NCBI GenBank assembly: GCA_009843635.1
Contig: VYDB01000124.1
Coordinates: 1-64,000 of the forward strand
Length of the DNA stretch: 64,000 bases
From: Gammaproteobacteria bacterium
Lineage (GTDB): Bacteria; Pseudomonadota; Gammaproteobacteria; Pseudomonadales; Azotimanducaceae
Reading direction: 5' to 3'
Under the pieces are notes generated by a model. That model saw only the letters and a program-made list of their open reading frames with translations, was not told the origin of the DNA and ran no database searches. Shown here one piece after another: positions 36,728 to 45,159 of this stretch (its first letter is position 1; every line of letters starts with the position of its first letter). The position numbers and the translations under genes are program-made.

Positions 36728-37272
36728 AGCTCAAGTTCAGCCGCGTCTTCGACGCACCCCGGGTGGCGTTGTGGAGCGCCATGCTCGACCCGGCGGTGCT
36801 GGCGCGCGTCATCCCCGGCGTGGAGCGGTTCGAGACGGTGGGCGAGGACACCTACGACGCCACGCTGAAGGTGGGGGTGCCGGCGGTGAAGGGCGAATAC
36901 CAAGGCCAGGTCTCGATCCGGGACAAGGTGCGCGGCGGTGACGGGCCCTACTCCTATGTGCTCGAAGGCGGCGGCCAAGGGCAGCAGGGGTGGGCGAAGG
37001 GCGAGGCGCGGATCGAGTTTTCCGACGCCGGCCCGGGCACCCGTCTCGACGTGGACGCCGACGTGCAGGTGGGTGGCCGCATCGCGGGCGTCGGCCAGCG
37101 CATGATCGAGGGCGTGGCGAAGATAATGGCTGAGGAGTTCTTCGCGGCATTCGATCGGGAGCTTAAAAGAAAACGGACGGGGGCCGGGGGATCCGTCGCT
37201 TTCTTTCTCCGCGCAGCGCTTCGCTTCCTGCGCGGGCTGTTTACTCGCCGCTCGCCCGGGCGGTCCTCATGA
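36724..37272 (+). CDS. CoxG-like SRPBCC-domain protein
   Basis: 182 residues from GTG 36724, overlapping the stop of the large subunit (GTGA). KFSRVFDAPRVALWSAMLDPAVLARVIPGVERFE is the CoxG opening. The body (DATLKVGVPAVKGEYQGQVSI to VGGRIAGVGQRMIEGVAKIMAEEFFAAF) is a START-like hydrophobic-cavity fold. The C-terminal hydrophobic, basic tail (about 155-180, VAFFLRAALRFLRGLF) resembles the membrane-binding tail of CoxG, which tethers CO dehydrogenase to the membrane. It probably anchors or matures this molybdenum hydroxylase. The second hydroxylase set in the window has no such partner. Confidence 0.85.
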   Translation: MKLKFSRVFDAPRVALWSAMLDPAVLARVIPGVERFETVGEDTYDATLKVGVPAVKGEYQGQVSIRDKVRGGDGPYSYVLEGGGQGQQGWAKGEARIEFSDAGPGTRLDVDADVQVGGRIAGVGQRMIEGVAKIMAEEFFAAFDRELKRKRTGAGGSVAFFLRAALRFLRGLFTRRSPGRSS

Positions 37273-38240
37273 CGTCCGCCTCCAGCAATCCCCCCAAGCG
37301 CCAGTCGGGCACCCGTGTGCTCAAGCGCATCACGCTAATTCAGCAGCAGGGCTTGACCGAGAATCGCGCCGCCAACGTGGCAGCCTTGCTCAGCGCCATT
37401 GACGCCGAGGCGCCCGATGCCGACGTGGTGATGCCGACCGAACTCTGCACCACGCCCTACTTTGGCGTCCTGCGAGACCCAGCAATCTGGGATTGGGCGG
37501 AGGAGTTGACAGGTGAGGTAGTGCGGGCGGTATCCGAACGCGCGGCGCGCCACCGCACGACCATCCTGCTGCCGCTCTACTTCGCCAGCGGCGGCAAGCG
37601 CGAGAACGCCGTGCTGGTCATCGACCCAGACGGCCAACCCATCGACGGCCAGTGCGCCGATGGCCGCGTCCGACCGCATTTCTCGAAGGTGCATCTGCCT
37701 GCCGCCTGGCGGGATGGCAAGGGGCTCGACGAGCCGTTCTACTTCACCCCGGGGGACGCCTTCCCGGTGTTCGACACACCTGCGGGCCGGATCGGCATCC
37801 TCGTCTGCTACGACCGGCGCTTCCCCGAAGCCTGGCGGTCGCTTGCCCTCGCCGGTGCCGAGATCGTCTTCGTGCCGGCCTGCGTGCCCCTGTGGTCGCC
37901 GGGTTCGCGCGCCTCCACGGCGGACATGTTCGTCACGGAGCTGCGCACCCACGCCTGCGAGAACGGCGTCTTCGTCGCCGCCTGCGGGCGTGCCGGCCAC
38001 CAGCGGCTGCGGCACGTGGATTCGCACTTCGTGGGCTTAAGCTGCGTCATCGATCCCGCTGGCGCGGTGCTGGATACGGCGCCTAGCGATGCCGCGGCCC
38101 GACTGACCGTGGACATCGACTTAGCCGAAGTCGCAAAGGTCCGGCACCGGCTCACCGTGCTGCGCGACCGGCGGCCTGAGGCCTACGACACCGGCGAAGG
38201 CGAGAAGCCCCGCAGCGCGGCGGCGCGGCAAGCCTCATGA
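37269..38240 (+). CDS. Carbon-nitrogen hydrolase (nitrilase superfamily amidase)
   Basis: 323 residues with the Glu-Lys-Cys catalytic triad intact: E58 in MPTELC, K140 in HFSKVHLP and C180 in LVCYDRRFPE. The YDRRFPE context is shared with N-carbamoyl-amino acid and N-carbamoylputrescine amidases and with beta-ureidopropionase. The ATG overlaps the CoxG gene, and the TGA overlaps the next start. A hydantoinase gene lies three genes downstream in the same operon. A classical cyclic-ureide pathway needs both a ring-opening hydantoinase and a carbamoyl hydrolase, so this is probably the carbamoyl (or amide) hydrolase. Simple amide or nitrile hydrolysis is the alternative. Confidence 0.85.
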   Translation: MTSASSNPPKRQSGTRVLKRITLIQQQGLTENRAANVAALLSAIDAEAPDADVVMPTELCTTPYFGVLRDPAIWDWAEELTGEVVRAVSERAARHRTTILLPLYFASGGKRENAVLVIDPDGQPIDGQCADGRVRPHFSKVHLPAAWRDGKGLDEPFYFTPGDAFPVFDTPAGRIGILVCYDRRFPEAWRSLALAGAEIVFVPACVPLWSPGSRASTADMFVTELRTHACENGVFVAACGRAGHQRLRHVDSHFVGLSCVIDPAGAVLDTAPSDAAARLTVDIDLAEVAKVRHRLTVLRDRRPEAYDTGEGEKPRSAAARQAS

Positions 38241-39133
38241 TCGCCGAACGGTTCGACTACCAATCACCGACCCGGCTGGCCGACGCCCTGCGTCTGCTGG
38301 CCGCCGACCCGGACGGCACGAGGCCCCTGTCCGGCGGCATGACATTGGTGCCTATGATGACCCTTGGCCTCGCCGCCCCTGAGCACATCGTCGATCTCAA
38401 GCGCATCCCTGAACTCGGCGGCATCCACGAAGAACCCGACGCCGTGCGCATCGGTGCCACCGCCACCCACCACGACATCGCCACCGATCCTCGCGTCCGG
38501 CTGCACGCCCCCCTGTTGGCCGACGCCGCCGCGCTGGTCGGCGACGTCCAGGTGCGCAACCGCGGCACCATCGGCGGCAGCATCGCCCATGCGGACCCGG
38601 CCGCCAACTACCTGCCCGCGCTGCTGGCGCTCGACGCGGTGATCGAAGCGCGGGCTAAGCGCGGCGGCTTGCTGCGCAACGCAACCCGAAGCCGACGGAT
38701 ACCTATTGGCGAGTTCTTCGCTGGGTTGATGGCGACTTGTTTGGCAGCGGGCGAAATCGTCGCCGCCGTGCACGTCCCAAAGCAGCTGGCCGCAACGCAT
38801 CAAGGGGCCGCGTTCCGCAAGTTCGCCCGGGTCAAGGGGAACTTTCCCATCGTCTGCGCAGCGGCCTTGGTCGAACGGCAGTCGAGTGGCGAGCGGGCCG
38901 GATGCGTGGCCATCGGCGGAGCGTTGCCGATTCCAGTTCGGATCGCGTTGCCCGGCGGACAGGCGGCATGGGCGGCGGGAGAGGTGGAGACGGCAATCCG
39001 CCAAGCGATCGACGACCCCATGAGCGATGCCAACGCCAGCGCCGACTACCGCCTTGAGATGGCTGCGGTGCATGGCGCGCGGGCCGTGGAAGCCGCCTGC
39101 CGGGCGCTGGACGACGGGGAGCGGAGCGCATGA
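38237..39133 (+). CDS. Molybdenum hydroxylase FAD-binding subunit, set 1
   Basis: 298-residue FAD-binding subunit of the CoxM/XdhC-like family. The FAD segments are ALRLLAADPDGTRPLSGGMTLVPMM (about residues 15-39) and VRNRGTIGGSIAHADPAANY (about 108-127). The C-terminal CO_deh_flav_C domain follows (about 180-290). It passes electrons from the FeS subunit to an acceptor. The ATG overlaps the amidase stop and its own stop overlaps the FeS gene (ATGA). The subunit order (large, then FAD and FeS after two unrelated genes) differs from the contiguous set at 42296-46031. Confidence 0.88.
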   Translation: MIAERFDYQSPTRLADALRLLAADPDGTRPLSGGMTLVPMMTLGLAAPEHIVDLKRIPELGGIHEEPDAVRIGATATHHDIATDPRVRLHAPLLADAAALVGDVQVRNRGTIGGSIAHADPAANYLPALLALDAVIEARAKRGGLLRNATRSRRIPIGEFFAGLMATCLAAGEIVAAVHVPKQLAATHQGAAFRKFARVKGNFPIVCAAALVERQSSGERAGCVAIGGALPIPVRIALPGGQAAWAAGEVETAIRQAIDDPMSDANASADYRLEMAAVHGARAVEAACRALDDGERSA

Positions 39134-39606
39134 GACAGCCGGTGCGGATCACCGTGAACGGGCGCGAACTCGAGGCGGACGCGGACACCCGCAAGTTGCT
39201 GGTCAACCTGCTGCGCGACGACCTTGAGCTCACCGGCACCCATTTCGGCTGCGGGACCGGCACCTGCGGTGCCTGCACGGTGATGCTCAACGGGCGCTGC
39301 GTGAAGTCCTGCTGCGTGCTGGCGGTGGACGCGGACGGTGCCGAATTGCTCACCATCGAGGGCGTGGCGAACGACGCGCCGCACCCGGTGCAGCAGGCTC
39401 TGGCCGAATGCCACGGCGTTCAGTGCGGCTTCTGCACGCCAGGCATGGTGCTCTCCGCCATCGAGTTGCTGCAGGACAATCCCGCGCCCAGCGACGCCGA
39501 GATACGGGAGGCGCTCGCTGGCAACCTGTGCCGCTGCACCGGCTACGTGAACATCGTCGCCGCCGTCCAGCTCGCCGCGACCCGCATGGCCCAAGGGGAC
39601 GCCTAA
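39130..39606 (+). CDS. Molybdenum hydroxylase 2Fe-2S subunit, set 1
   Basis: 158 residues with the two [2Fe-2S] domains expected for CoxS/XdhC-type small subunits. The plant-ferredoxin-type cluster is bound by [17 protein letters not shown] plus a further Cys (about residues 40-60 and 70). The helical-domain cluster is bound by QCGFCTPGM and [14 protein letters not shown] (about 100-150). It carries electrons between molybdenum and FAD. It overlaps the FAD subunit gene by 4 bp, and the FmdB-like gene starts 2 bp after its stop. Confidence 0.9.
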   Translation: MRQPVRITVNGRELEADADTRKLLVNLLRDDLELTGTHFGCGTGTCGACTVMLNGRCVKSCCVLAVDADGAELLTIEGVANDAPHPVQQALAECHGVQCGFCTPGMVLSAIELLQDNPAPSDAEIREALAGNLCRCTGYVNIVAAVQLAATRMAQGDA

Positions 39607-39608
39607 CC

Positions 39609-39926
39609 ATGCCGCTCTATGGGTTCCGTTGCACGGATTGCGGCACGGCTCACGAGGAACTGCGCCCGTTCGCCGAGCGTGACCAATCCGCCTGTTGCCG
39701 CTCGTGCGGCGGCGTCGCGAAGCGCGTCCCCGTATCAGGATTTCGCGTGGCCGGTGCCAAACCGAAAACGGCGGATGCCTCGCTGGCATCGACGGGCGCC
39801 GACTTCCTGTCGAGCCCGGACCGCTTCGTGACGGCCATGGACACATTCGGGGACAAGGTGGGCGCGCGGCTCACAGCGGCGGAGAAGGAACGCGCCGTCT
39901 CCCGGCTTGAGGAGGCCGCCAAGTGA
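39609..39926 (+). CDS. FmdB-family zinc-ribbon protein
   Basis: 105 residues from ATG 39609. The N-terminal domain YGFRCTDCGTAHEELRPF with a later CCRSCGG forms a CxxC/CxxC zinc ribbon (about residues 3-34) of the FmdB/CxxC_CXXC_SSSS family. The rest is alanine-rich and helical without a known domain. FmdB-like proteins are found beside amidase/formamidase and hydantoinase genes and have been proposed as regulators or assembly factors. Its place between the FeS subunit and hydantoinase genes, with a GTGA overlap to the latter, supports a role in this operon. The exact function is unknown. Confidence 0.82.
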   Translation: MPLYGFRCTDCGTAHEELRPFAERDQSACCRSCGGVAKRVPVSGFRVAGAKPKTADASLASTGADFLSSPDRFVTAMDTFGDKVGARLTAAEKERAVSRLEEAAK

Positions 39927-41326
39927 GCCGGCAGGCCGGCGGCGAGCCGATGACGCTGATCGTCCGCAACGCGGCAGTGGTCACCGTCGGCGGGCGCTTC
40001 CATGCTGACATCGGCGTACGCGACGGCCGCATCGCGCAGATCGGCGGCGCGATGGGCAAGGCCGAGCGGGAGTTCGACGCCGAAGGCCGCCCTGTCACCC
40101 CCGGCGGCGTGGACGCCCACGTGCACCTCACCGACCCCATCCCCGGCGACGCCAACTTCCACTGGGCCGACGACTTCGAGTCCGGCACCCGCGCCGCGCT
40201 CGCCGGCGGCATCACCACGGTCGGCAACATGAGCTTCGCCGCACCGGATGGAACCATCGCCGACGGCATCCGCCACGACGACGAGCTAGCCGGCGCCCTG
40301 TCTCTGGCCGACTATTTCCTGCATCCGGTGCTGCTGCAGCCCTCCGAGGAGAACATCGCCTGCATCGCGCCCCTCCACGAAGCCGGCCACACCTCCATCA
40401 AGTTCTTCCTCTCGTTCAACAACTTCGACCGCCACGTGCAGGACTTCCTCACGGCCATGCGCATCGCCAAGGCGCACGGCGGCATCGCCCTCATCCATTG
40501 CGAGGACGCGGCCATCATGGACTGCTGCTGCACAATCCTGCGCGAAGCAGGCCGCACCGACCCGCGCTTCTACCCCGAAGCCCGTCCGGTGCAGTCCGAG
40601 GTGGTCGCCACCCAACGCGCCGTCGGCTTCGCCGAGACCACCGGCTGCCCCACTTACGTCGTGCATCTCGCCAGCGCCCGCGCCCTGGAGGCCTGCCACG
40701 ATGGCCGCCGACGCGGCGTGCCAGTCTATGTGGAGACCCGCCCGATCTACCTGCACCTCACCCGCCAGCGGTTCGAGGACGAGGACGGCGCCAAGTACGC
40801 CGGCGCGCCGCCGCTGCGCGAGCAGGCCGACGTGGACGCCCTCTGGGCGGGGGTCTCGTTCGGCAACGTGGACACCTTGGCCTCCGACCACGCGCCTTGG
40901 CTGCTGGCCGAAAAGCTCGACCCTGCCTTCGACGCTACCAACCTTCGCCAAGGCGTCGCCGACCTGGAGACCTCCATGCCCATGCTCTACGGCGCCGGCG
41001 TCCTGACCGGCCGCATCACCCTTGAGCAGTTCGTCGCCGTCACCGCCACCAACCCAGCCAAGCTGTTCGGCCTCTACCCCCGCAAGGGCGCGGTCGCCGT
41101 GGGCACCGACGCCGACCTAGTGGTCTGGGACGACGACCGCGTACGCACCATAGACGGCGCCAGCATGCACAGCCGTGCCGACTACTCGCCCTACGACGGC
41201 TTCGAGGTGCGCGGCTGGCCGAAGTGGGTGGTGTCGCGGGGGGAAGTGGTCGTGGAGGGCGGCATCGTGGTGGCGAAAAAGGGGCGCGGGAAGCTGGTGT
41301 GGCGCGGAAGGCATCGGGGTATCTGA
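39923..41326 (+). CDS. Dihydropyrimidinase/hydantoinase-type amidohydrolase
   Basis: 467 residues from GTG 39923, overlapping the FmdB stop; ATG 39950 (TLIVRNAAVVTVGG) is an alternative start. The metal site is complete: HxH in DAHVHLTDP (about residue 67), a Lys in SIKFFLSF that would be carboxylated (about 157), His in ALIHCED (about 193), His in YVVHLAS (about 250) and Asp in LASDHAPW (about 322). These are the signatures of cyclic-imide amidohydrolases (hydantoinase, dihydropyrimidinase, allantoinase). It would open a cyclic amide or ureide ring, probably generated by the upstream hydroxylase or monooxygenase. Ring size and stereospecificity are unknown. It is the last gene of the operon. 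Confidence 0.9.
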   Translation: MSRQAGGEPMTLIVRNAAVVTVGGRFHADIGVRDGRIAQIGGAMGKAEREFDAEGRPVTPGGVDAHVHLTDPIPGDANFHWADDFESGTRAALAGGITTVGNMSFAAPDGTIADGIRHDDELAGALSLADYFLHPVLLQPSEENIACIAPLHEAGHTSIKFFLSFNNFDRHVQDFLTAMRIAKAHGGIALIHCEDAAIMDCCCTILREAGRTDPRFYPEARPVQSEVVATQRAVGFAETTGCPTYVVHLASARALEACHDGRRRGVPVYVETRPIYLHLTRQRFEDEDGAKYAGAPPLREQADVDALWAGVSFGNVDTLASDHAPWLLAEKLDPAFDATNLRQGVADLETSMPMLYGAGVLTGRITLEQFVAVTATNPAKLFGLYPRKGAVAVGTDADLVVWDDDRVRTIDGASMHSRADYSPYDGFEVRGWPKWVVSRGEVVVEGGIVVAKKGRGKLVWRGRHRGI

Positions 41327-41358
41327 TGCGGTTTGTGCGCCTTCGCCGACCTCACGCA

Positions 41359-41377
41359 TGGGCGGGACGCCCGCCCA
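41359..41377. terminator. Hairpin between convergent operons
   Basis: TGGGCGGG-ACG-CCCGCCCA is a perfect 8-bp GC-rich stem with a 3-base loop. It sits in the 58-bp gap between the hydantoinase stop (41326) and the end of the convergent sterol-desaturase-like gene (41385). It would act in both directions. There is no clear U-tract, so confidence is moderate. Confidence 0.5.
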
Positions 41378-41384
41378 GCCTCAG

Positions 41385-42272
41385 TCATTTCGCCGGATCC
41401 GGCTCCGAAGCCCACTCAGGGCCGCGCAGCAGGTAGCCCAACCTCGCTCGGGCGCTTCGGCCCGATGCCACCTGCCGGGCGAGCCGCGCGTAGCCGTGGA
41501 AGAAGACCACGAAGGGATTGACGGTGCCGAGTGGGTTGGTAATGCCGTACTTAACCGGCTCCTTCTCCTCCTCGAACGTCCCGAACAACCGGTCCCAAAC
41601 GATGAAGATGCCACCGTAGTTCTTGTCGAGGTAGCGCGGGTTGCTGCCGTGGTGCACCCGGTGGTGCGACGGGGTGTTCATCACCGCCTCCACAGGCCGC
41701 GGCAGCTTGCCGATCACCTCAGTGTGCAGCGCAGTCTGGTAGAGCTGCACCACCGCCTCCGAGAACAGCACCAAGATCGGGTTGAAGCCCGCTAGCACCA
41801 GCGGGACATGGAAGAAGACCGGGAAGAACCCGTCCAAGGGGCCAAAGCGGTAGGCGACGGAGATGTTGAAGTACGGTGAACTATGGTGGACCGTGTGGGT
41901 GGCCCAAGCGACCCCTACGCGGTGGGTGAAGCGGTGCTCCCAGTAATAGGCGAGATCCGCCAGCACCACGCAAAGCGCGACCGACCACGGCGTGATGGGA
42001 ATGGTCATCAGCCGGTAATACTCATAGATGAAGTAGTAGGTGCCGACGTAGAACGCGCCAAGCAGCACGAAGGCAATGCCGATGAAAGCGAACAGCGTCA
42101 CGAAGTTGGTGACCGTGTCGCCCATGACATCCCAAGTCAGCGCCTTGTCTACTGCCAGCCGAACGAGCTCGAACAGCAGGAACGCGCTCATCGCCAGAAA
42201 GATCCAGTCGTCGAGCAGGATCTCCCACTCGTAGATCTGATGCTCGGAAATGGCCTGGTTCAGGAATTCCAT
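41385..42272 (-). CDS. Fatty acid hydroxylase/sterol desaturase superfamily protein
   Basis: 295 residues from ATG 42272; an earlier ATG at 42308 would overlap the preceding gene. It is an integral membrane di-iron enzyme with the three histidine clusters HRFTH, HTVHH and HHRVHH spaced as in the superfamily (about residues 126-235). About five hydrophobic segments surround them. It is the last gene of the operon headed by TetR and the second molybdenum hydroxylase, 23 bp after the large subunit. It may hydroxylate or desaturate an alkyl or lipid part of the substrate. Ether-lipid cleavage and sterol or carotenoid hydroxylation are equally possible. Confidence 0.87.
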   Translation of the reverse strand: MEFLNQAISEHQIYEWEILLDDWIFLAMSAFLLFELVRLAVDKALTWDVMGDTVTNFVTLFAFIGIAFVLLGAFYVGTYYFIYEYYRLMTIPITPWSVALCVVLADLAYYWEHRFTHRVGVAWATHTVHHSSPYFNISVAYRFGPLDGFFPVFFHVPLVLAGFNPILVLFSEAVVQLYQTALHTEVIGKLPRPVEAVMNTPSHHRVHHGSNPRYLDKNYGGIFIVWDRLFGTFEEEKEPVKYGITNPLGTVNPFVVFFHGYARLARQVASGRSARARLGYLLRGPEWASEPDPAK

Positions 42273-42295
42273 TTGCTTTTCTCTGAACGTTCGTC

Positions 42296-44665
42296 TTATC
42301 CGCGCCAACCGTGCCGGCGCAGCAGGTCGTGCACCCGCTCCGGCGTGATCGGCAGTTCGCTGATCGGCTGCCAGCCGATCAGCGGCTTAAGCGCGTCGCT
42401 GACCGCGTTGGGCACAGCTCCCATAGGCCCCACCGCGCCGCCCTCGCCCATGCCCTTGAGGCCGTCCTCCGAGTGCGGCGAGGGGGTCTCCAGGTGCGCC
42501 ATCTCGATGCGCGGCACAAGCGGGGCGGTCGGCAGGCGGTAGTCCATCATGGAGGCTGTGGCGAGCTGTCCCTGGTCGTCGTAGATGTGGTGCTCAAGCA
42601 GCGCCGAGCCGATGCCCTGGACCACGCCGCCCGCAATCTGGCCTTCCACCACCGTCGGATTGATCATGGGGCCGCAGTCCTCAGAGACGCCGTACCGCAG
42701 AACGTCCACCTTGCCCGTCGCCGGGTCCACTTGCACGAAGGCGATGTGGGTGGCGGTGGTGTAGGGGGAACGCGGGCTGACGCTGGCGGTGGCCTCAAGG
42801 CCCGCGTCGAGTCCGAGCGGCAAGTTGGTCTCGTAGAGCGCCGCCCGCGCCACTTCGCCCCGCTCCAGCGACGGGCCTTCGCCACCCTTGCGGGCGAACC
42901 GGCCGTCGTTCGTGATTTCCACCTCCGCAACCGGTATCTGCAGGAGATGCGCGGCGACCTGCATGGCCTTGTCCCGAACCTGCCGGGCGGCCTTCAGCAC
43001 GGCGCCGCCGCCCGCCACGGCGCTGCGGCTGCCCCAAGTGCCGGAGCCGTAGGGGGTGGTGTCCGTGTCGCCCTGCACGAATCGGATGTCGCCGACGTCG
43101 CAGCCCAGCACCCCGGCAACCAGTTGGGCGAAGGTGGTCGCGTGGCCCTGGCCGTGGGAGTGGGTGCCGACGCTGAGCGTGATGCCGCCGTCCGGCGCCA
43201 CGCGCAGCGCGGCGGATTCGTGCAGGGCCACGTTGTCGCTCTTGCCGAACGGCGCCAGCACGTCCTGCCCGTAGGTGGTGGTCTCGATCATTGAGGCGAT
43301 GCCGATGCCGAGGTGGCGCCCCTCAGCCAGCGCCGCCGCTTGTTCCTTTCTCAGGTTCTCGTAGTCCATCAGTTCCAGCGCTTGTTCCAGCGACTCCAGC
43401 GGGCTGCCGCTGTCGTACAGCGTGAAGTTGGGCGTGCCGTAGGGGAAGTCCTCGCTGCGCAGGAGGTTGCGCCGGCGCATCTCCGCCGGGTCCAGGCCGA
43501 GTTCGGCGGCGGCGCGGTCAATCGAGTGCTCCAAGGCATAGTTGACGATGGGCAGGCCCACGCCGCGGCAGACGCTCAAGGTGGACTTGTTGGTGTAGGC
43601 GGCAATGGCCTCGGTGCGCAGGTTGCGCACGCGGTAGGGGCCGGTGCAGGTCGCCGCCGCCATGGACGGCTCCGAGGACGGCGTGAAGGGAAAGGAGGTG
43701 TAGGCGCCGCCGTCGGCGTGGAAGGCGGCATCGATCGCCTCGATGGTGCCGTCCTCGCCGAGCGCGAGCGCGAATTCGATGCACTCCTCCTTGGCGTGGA
43801 ACCCGGCCATGTAGTTCTCCCGTCGATCCTCGATCCACTTGACGGGCCGTTCGAGCTTGAGCGCCAAGGCGGCAAGGATGAGTTCCTCGGGGAAGACGTG
43901 GCACTTGAGCCCGAAGCCGCCGCCGACGTCCGGCGCCACCACCCGGATGTTGCGCTCCGGAAGGCCCAGCAAGTCCGCCAGCTTGGTGCGCACCATGTGC
44001 GGCATCTGCGAGGAAGTGTAAACGACCAACCGTCCGTCGGCGTCAAGGTGCGCCAGCACTGCCCGGGTCTCCATGGGCGACGCGCAGTGCCGGTTGCTGC
44101 GGAGCTGGGTGCGCACCACCCGATGGGCGCTCTCGAATGCGGCATCGACCTCGCCATTCTCCAAGCGGCCGTGATAGTGGCGGTTGTCGCCAAGTGTCCC
44201 GTGCACCAGCGGCGCATCCGGCGCGAGCGCCTGGTCCACGCTCAGCACCGGGGGCAGGGGCTCGACGTCGACCCGCACCTGCTCCGCCGCATCTTCCGCT
44301 AGGTAGCGGTCGTCTGCCACCACCGCCGCGACGATCTCCCCGACGTGGCGGATCACACCGCTGGCCATCACCGGGTAGTCGGTCGGCGCGTAGTGCGTTC
44401 TCCCAAGGCGGGTGCGGTCGGCCCGGATCGGCTGGCACAGCGCGTTGGCCTCTTCGCCGGTCATGACGTGGCTGACGCCTGGGCAGGCGGCCGCGGTCTG
44501 CACACCGATGCCGAGCAGCCGGGCGTGCGCCTCCCCGCCGCGCACGAACGCGACGGTGAGCATGCGCGGCAGCGCCATCGCATCGATGAAATGGGTGCGG
44601 CCGGTGAGGTAGCGCTCATCCTCCACGCGTTGCACACGGGCGCCCATGCCTTGGGTGATGCCCAT
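42296..44665 (-). CDS. Molybdenum hydroxylase molybdopterin-binding large subunit, set 2
   Basis: 789 residues from ATG 44665, which overlaps the stop of the FeS gene by one base (TGATG). Longer readings run through that gene out of frame. The protein begins GITQGMGARVQRVEDERYLTG, as in CoxL-like subunits. It shows PDVGGGFGLKCHVFPEE (cofactor contact), CRGVGLPIVNYALE (active-site loop), GHATTFAQL and GLKGMGEGGAVGPMGAV with the catalytic Glu. The CODH motif AYxCSFR is again absent. The CRGVGLP loop differs from YRGFGKE of set 1, so the substrates probably differ. It is followed by the sterol-desaturase-like gene. Confidence 0.9.
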   Translation of the reverse strand: MGITQGMGARVQRVEDERYLTGRTHFIDAMALPRMLTVAFVRGGEAHARLLGIGVQTAAACPGVSHVMTGEEANALCQPIRADRTRLGRTHYAPTDYPVMASGVIRHVGEIVAAVVADDRYLAEDAAEQVRVDVEPLPPVLSVDQALAPDAPLVHGTLGDNRHYHGRLENGEVDAAFESAHRVVRTQLRSNRHCASPMETRAVLAHLDADGRLVVYTSSQMPHMVRTKLADLLGLPERNIRVVAPDVGGGFGLKCHVFPEELILAALALKLERPVKWIEDRRENYMAGFHAKEECIEFALALGEDGTIEAIDAAFHADGGAYTSFPFTPSSEPSMAAATCTGPYRVRNLRTEAIAAYTNKSTLSVCRGVGLPIVNYALEHSIDRAAAELGLDPAEMRRRNLLRSEDFPYGTPNFTLYDSGSPLESLEQALELMDYENLRKEQAAALAEGRHLGIGIASMIETTTYGQDVLAPFGKSDNVALHESAALRVAPDGGITLSVGTHSHGQGHATTFAQLVAGVLGCDVGDIRFVQGDTDTTPYGSGTWGSRSAVAGGGAVLKAARQVRDKAMQVAAHLLQIPVAEVEITNDGRFARKGGEGPSLERGEVARAALYETNLPLGLDAGLEATASVSPRSPYTTATHIAFVQVDPATGKVDVLRYGVSEDCGPMINPTVVEGQIAGGVVQGIGSALLEHHIYDDQGQLATASMMDYRLPTAPLVPRIEMAHLETPSPHSEDGLKGMGEGGAVGPMGAVPNAVSDALKPLIGWQPISELPITPERVHDLLRRHGWRG

Positions 44666-45159
44666 CAGGCCCCCGCCCCGTCGGCCTTCTCGAGCCCAGC
44701 CGCTTCCATCAGTGCAGCGACGATGTTCTGGTAGCCGGTGCAGCGGCAGAGGTTGCCGCGAATGCCGTCGCGGATGTCCGCCTCGCTTGCGGGCGGGCGG
44801 TTGGCCAGAAGATCCAGGGCCGTCATCAGCATGCCGGGCGTGCAGTAGCCGCATTGCAGCGCGTGGTGCTTCTTGAACAGGGTTTGCAGACGGTGCAGTT
44901 GACCGTCGCTGGCGAGGCTTTCGACCGTGGCCACCTCGCAGCCGTCCGCCTGGACGGCGAACAGGAGGCAGGAGCGGATGCTCTCGCCGTCGAGCAGCAC
45001 GGTGCAGGTGCCGCACACGCCCTGTTCGCAGCCAAAGTGGGTGCCGGCAATTCCGGCCCGCTCGCGCAGGAAGTCACCGAGCAGCAGCCGCGGGGGCACG
45101 GCCTCGCGCACCGCCTCGCCGTTGACCGTCAGGCTGATTTCGCATTCGGTGGTGGTCAT
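44665..45159 (-). CDS. Molybdenum hydroxylase 2Fe-2S subunit, set 2
   Basis: 164 residues with both cluster-binding regions: FGCEQGVCGTCTVLLDG (about residues 41-57, plus Cys near 69) and QCGYCTPGML with [15 protein letters not shown] (about 105-150). It starts 4 bp inside the end of the FAD subunit gene and ends with a one-base overlap into the large-subunit gene, giving the compact order FAD-FeS-Mo. It transfers electrons from molybdenum to FAD. It is clearly homologous to the set 1 FeS protein but not a recent copy. Confidence 0.9.
   Translation of the reverse strand: MTTTECEISLTVNGEAVREAVPPRLLLGDFLRERAGIAGTHFGCEQGVCGTCTVLLDGESIRSCLLFAVQADGCEVATVESLASDGQLHRLQTLFKKHHALQCGYCTPGMLMTALDLLANRPPASEADIRDGIRGNLCRCTGYQNIVAALMEAAGLEKADGAGA

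Noticed and set aside
34274..39606. Annotation as carbon monoxide dehydrogenase CoxLMS because of the CoxG-like gene
   Set aside because: The large subunit lacks the AYxCSFR active-site loop of true CO dehydrogenases and has YRGFGKE instead.
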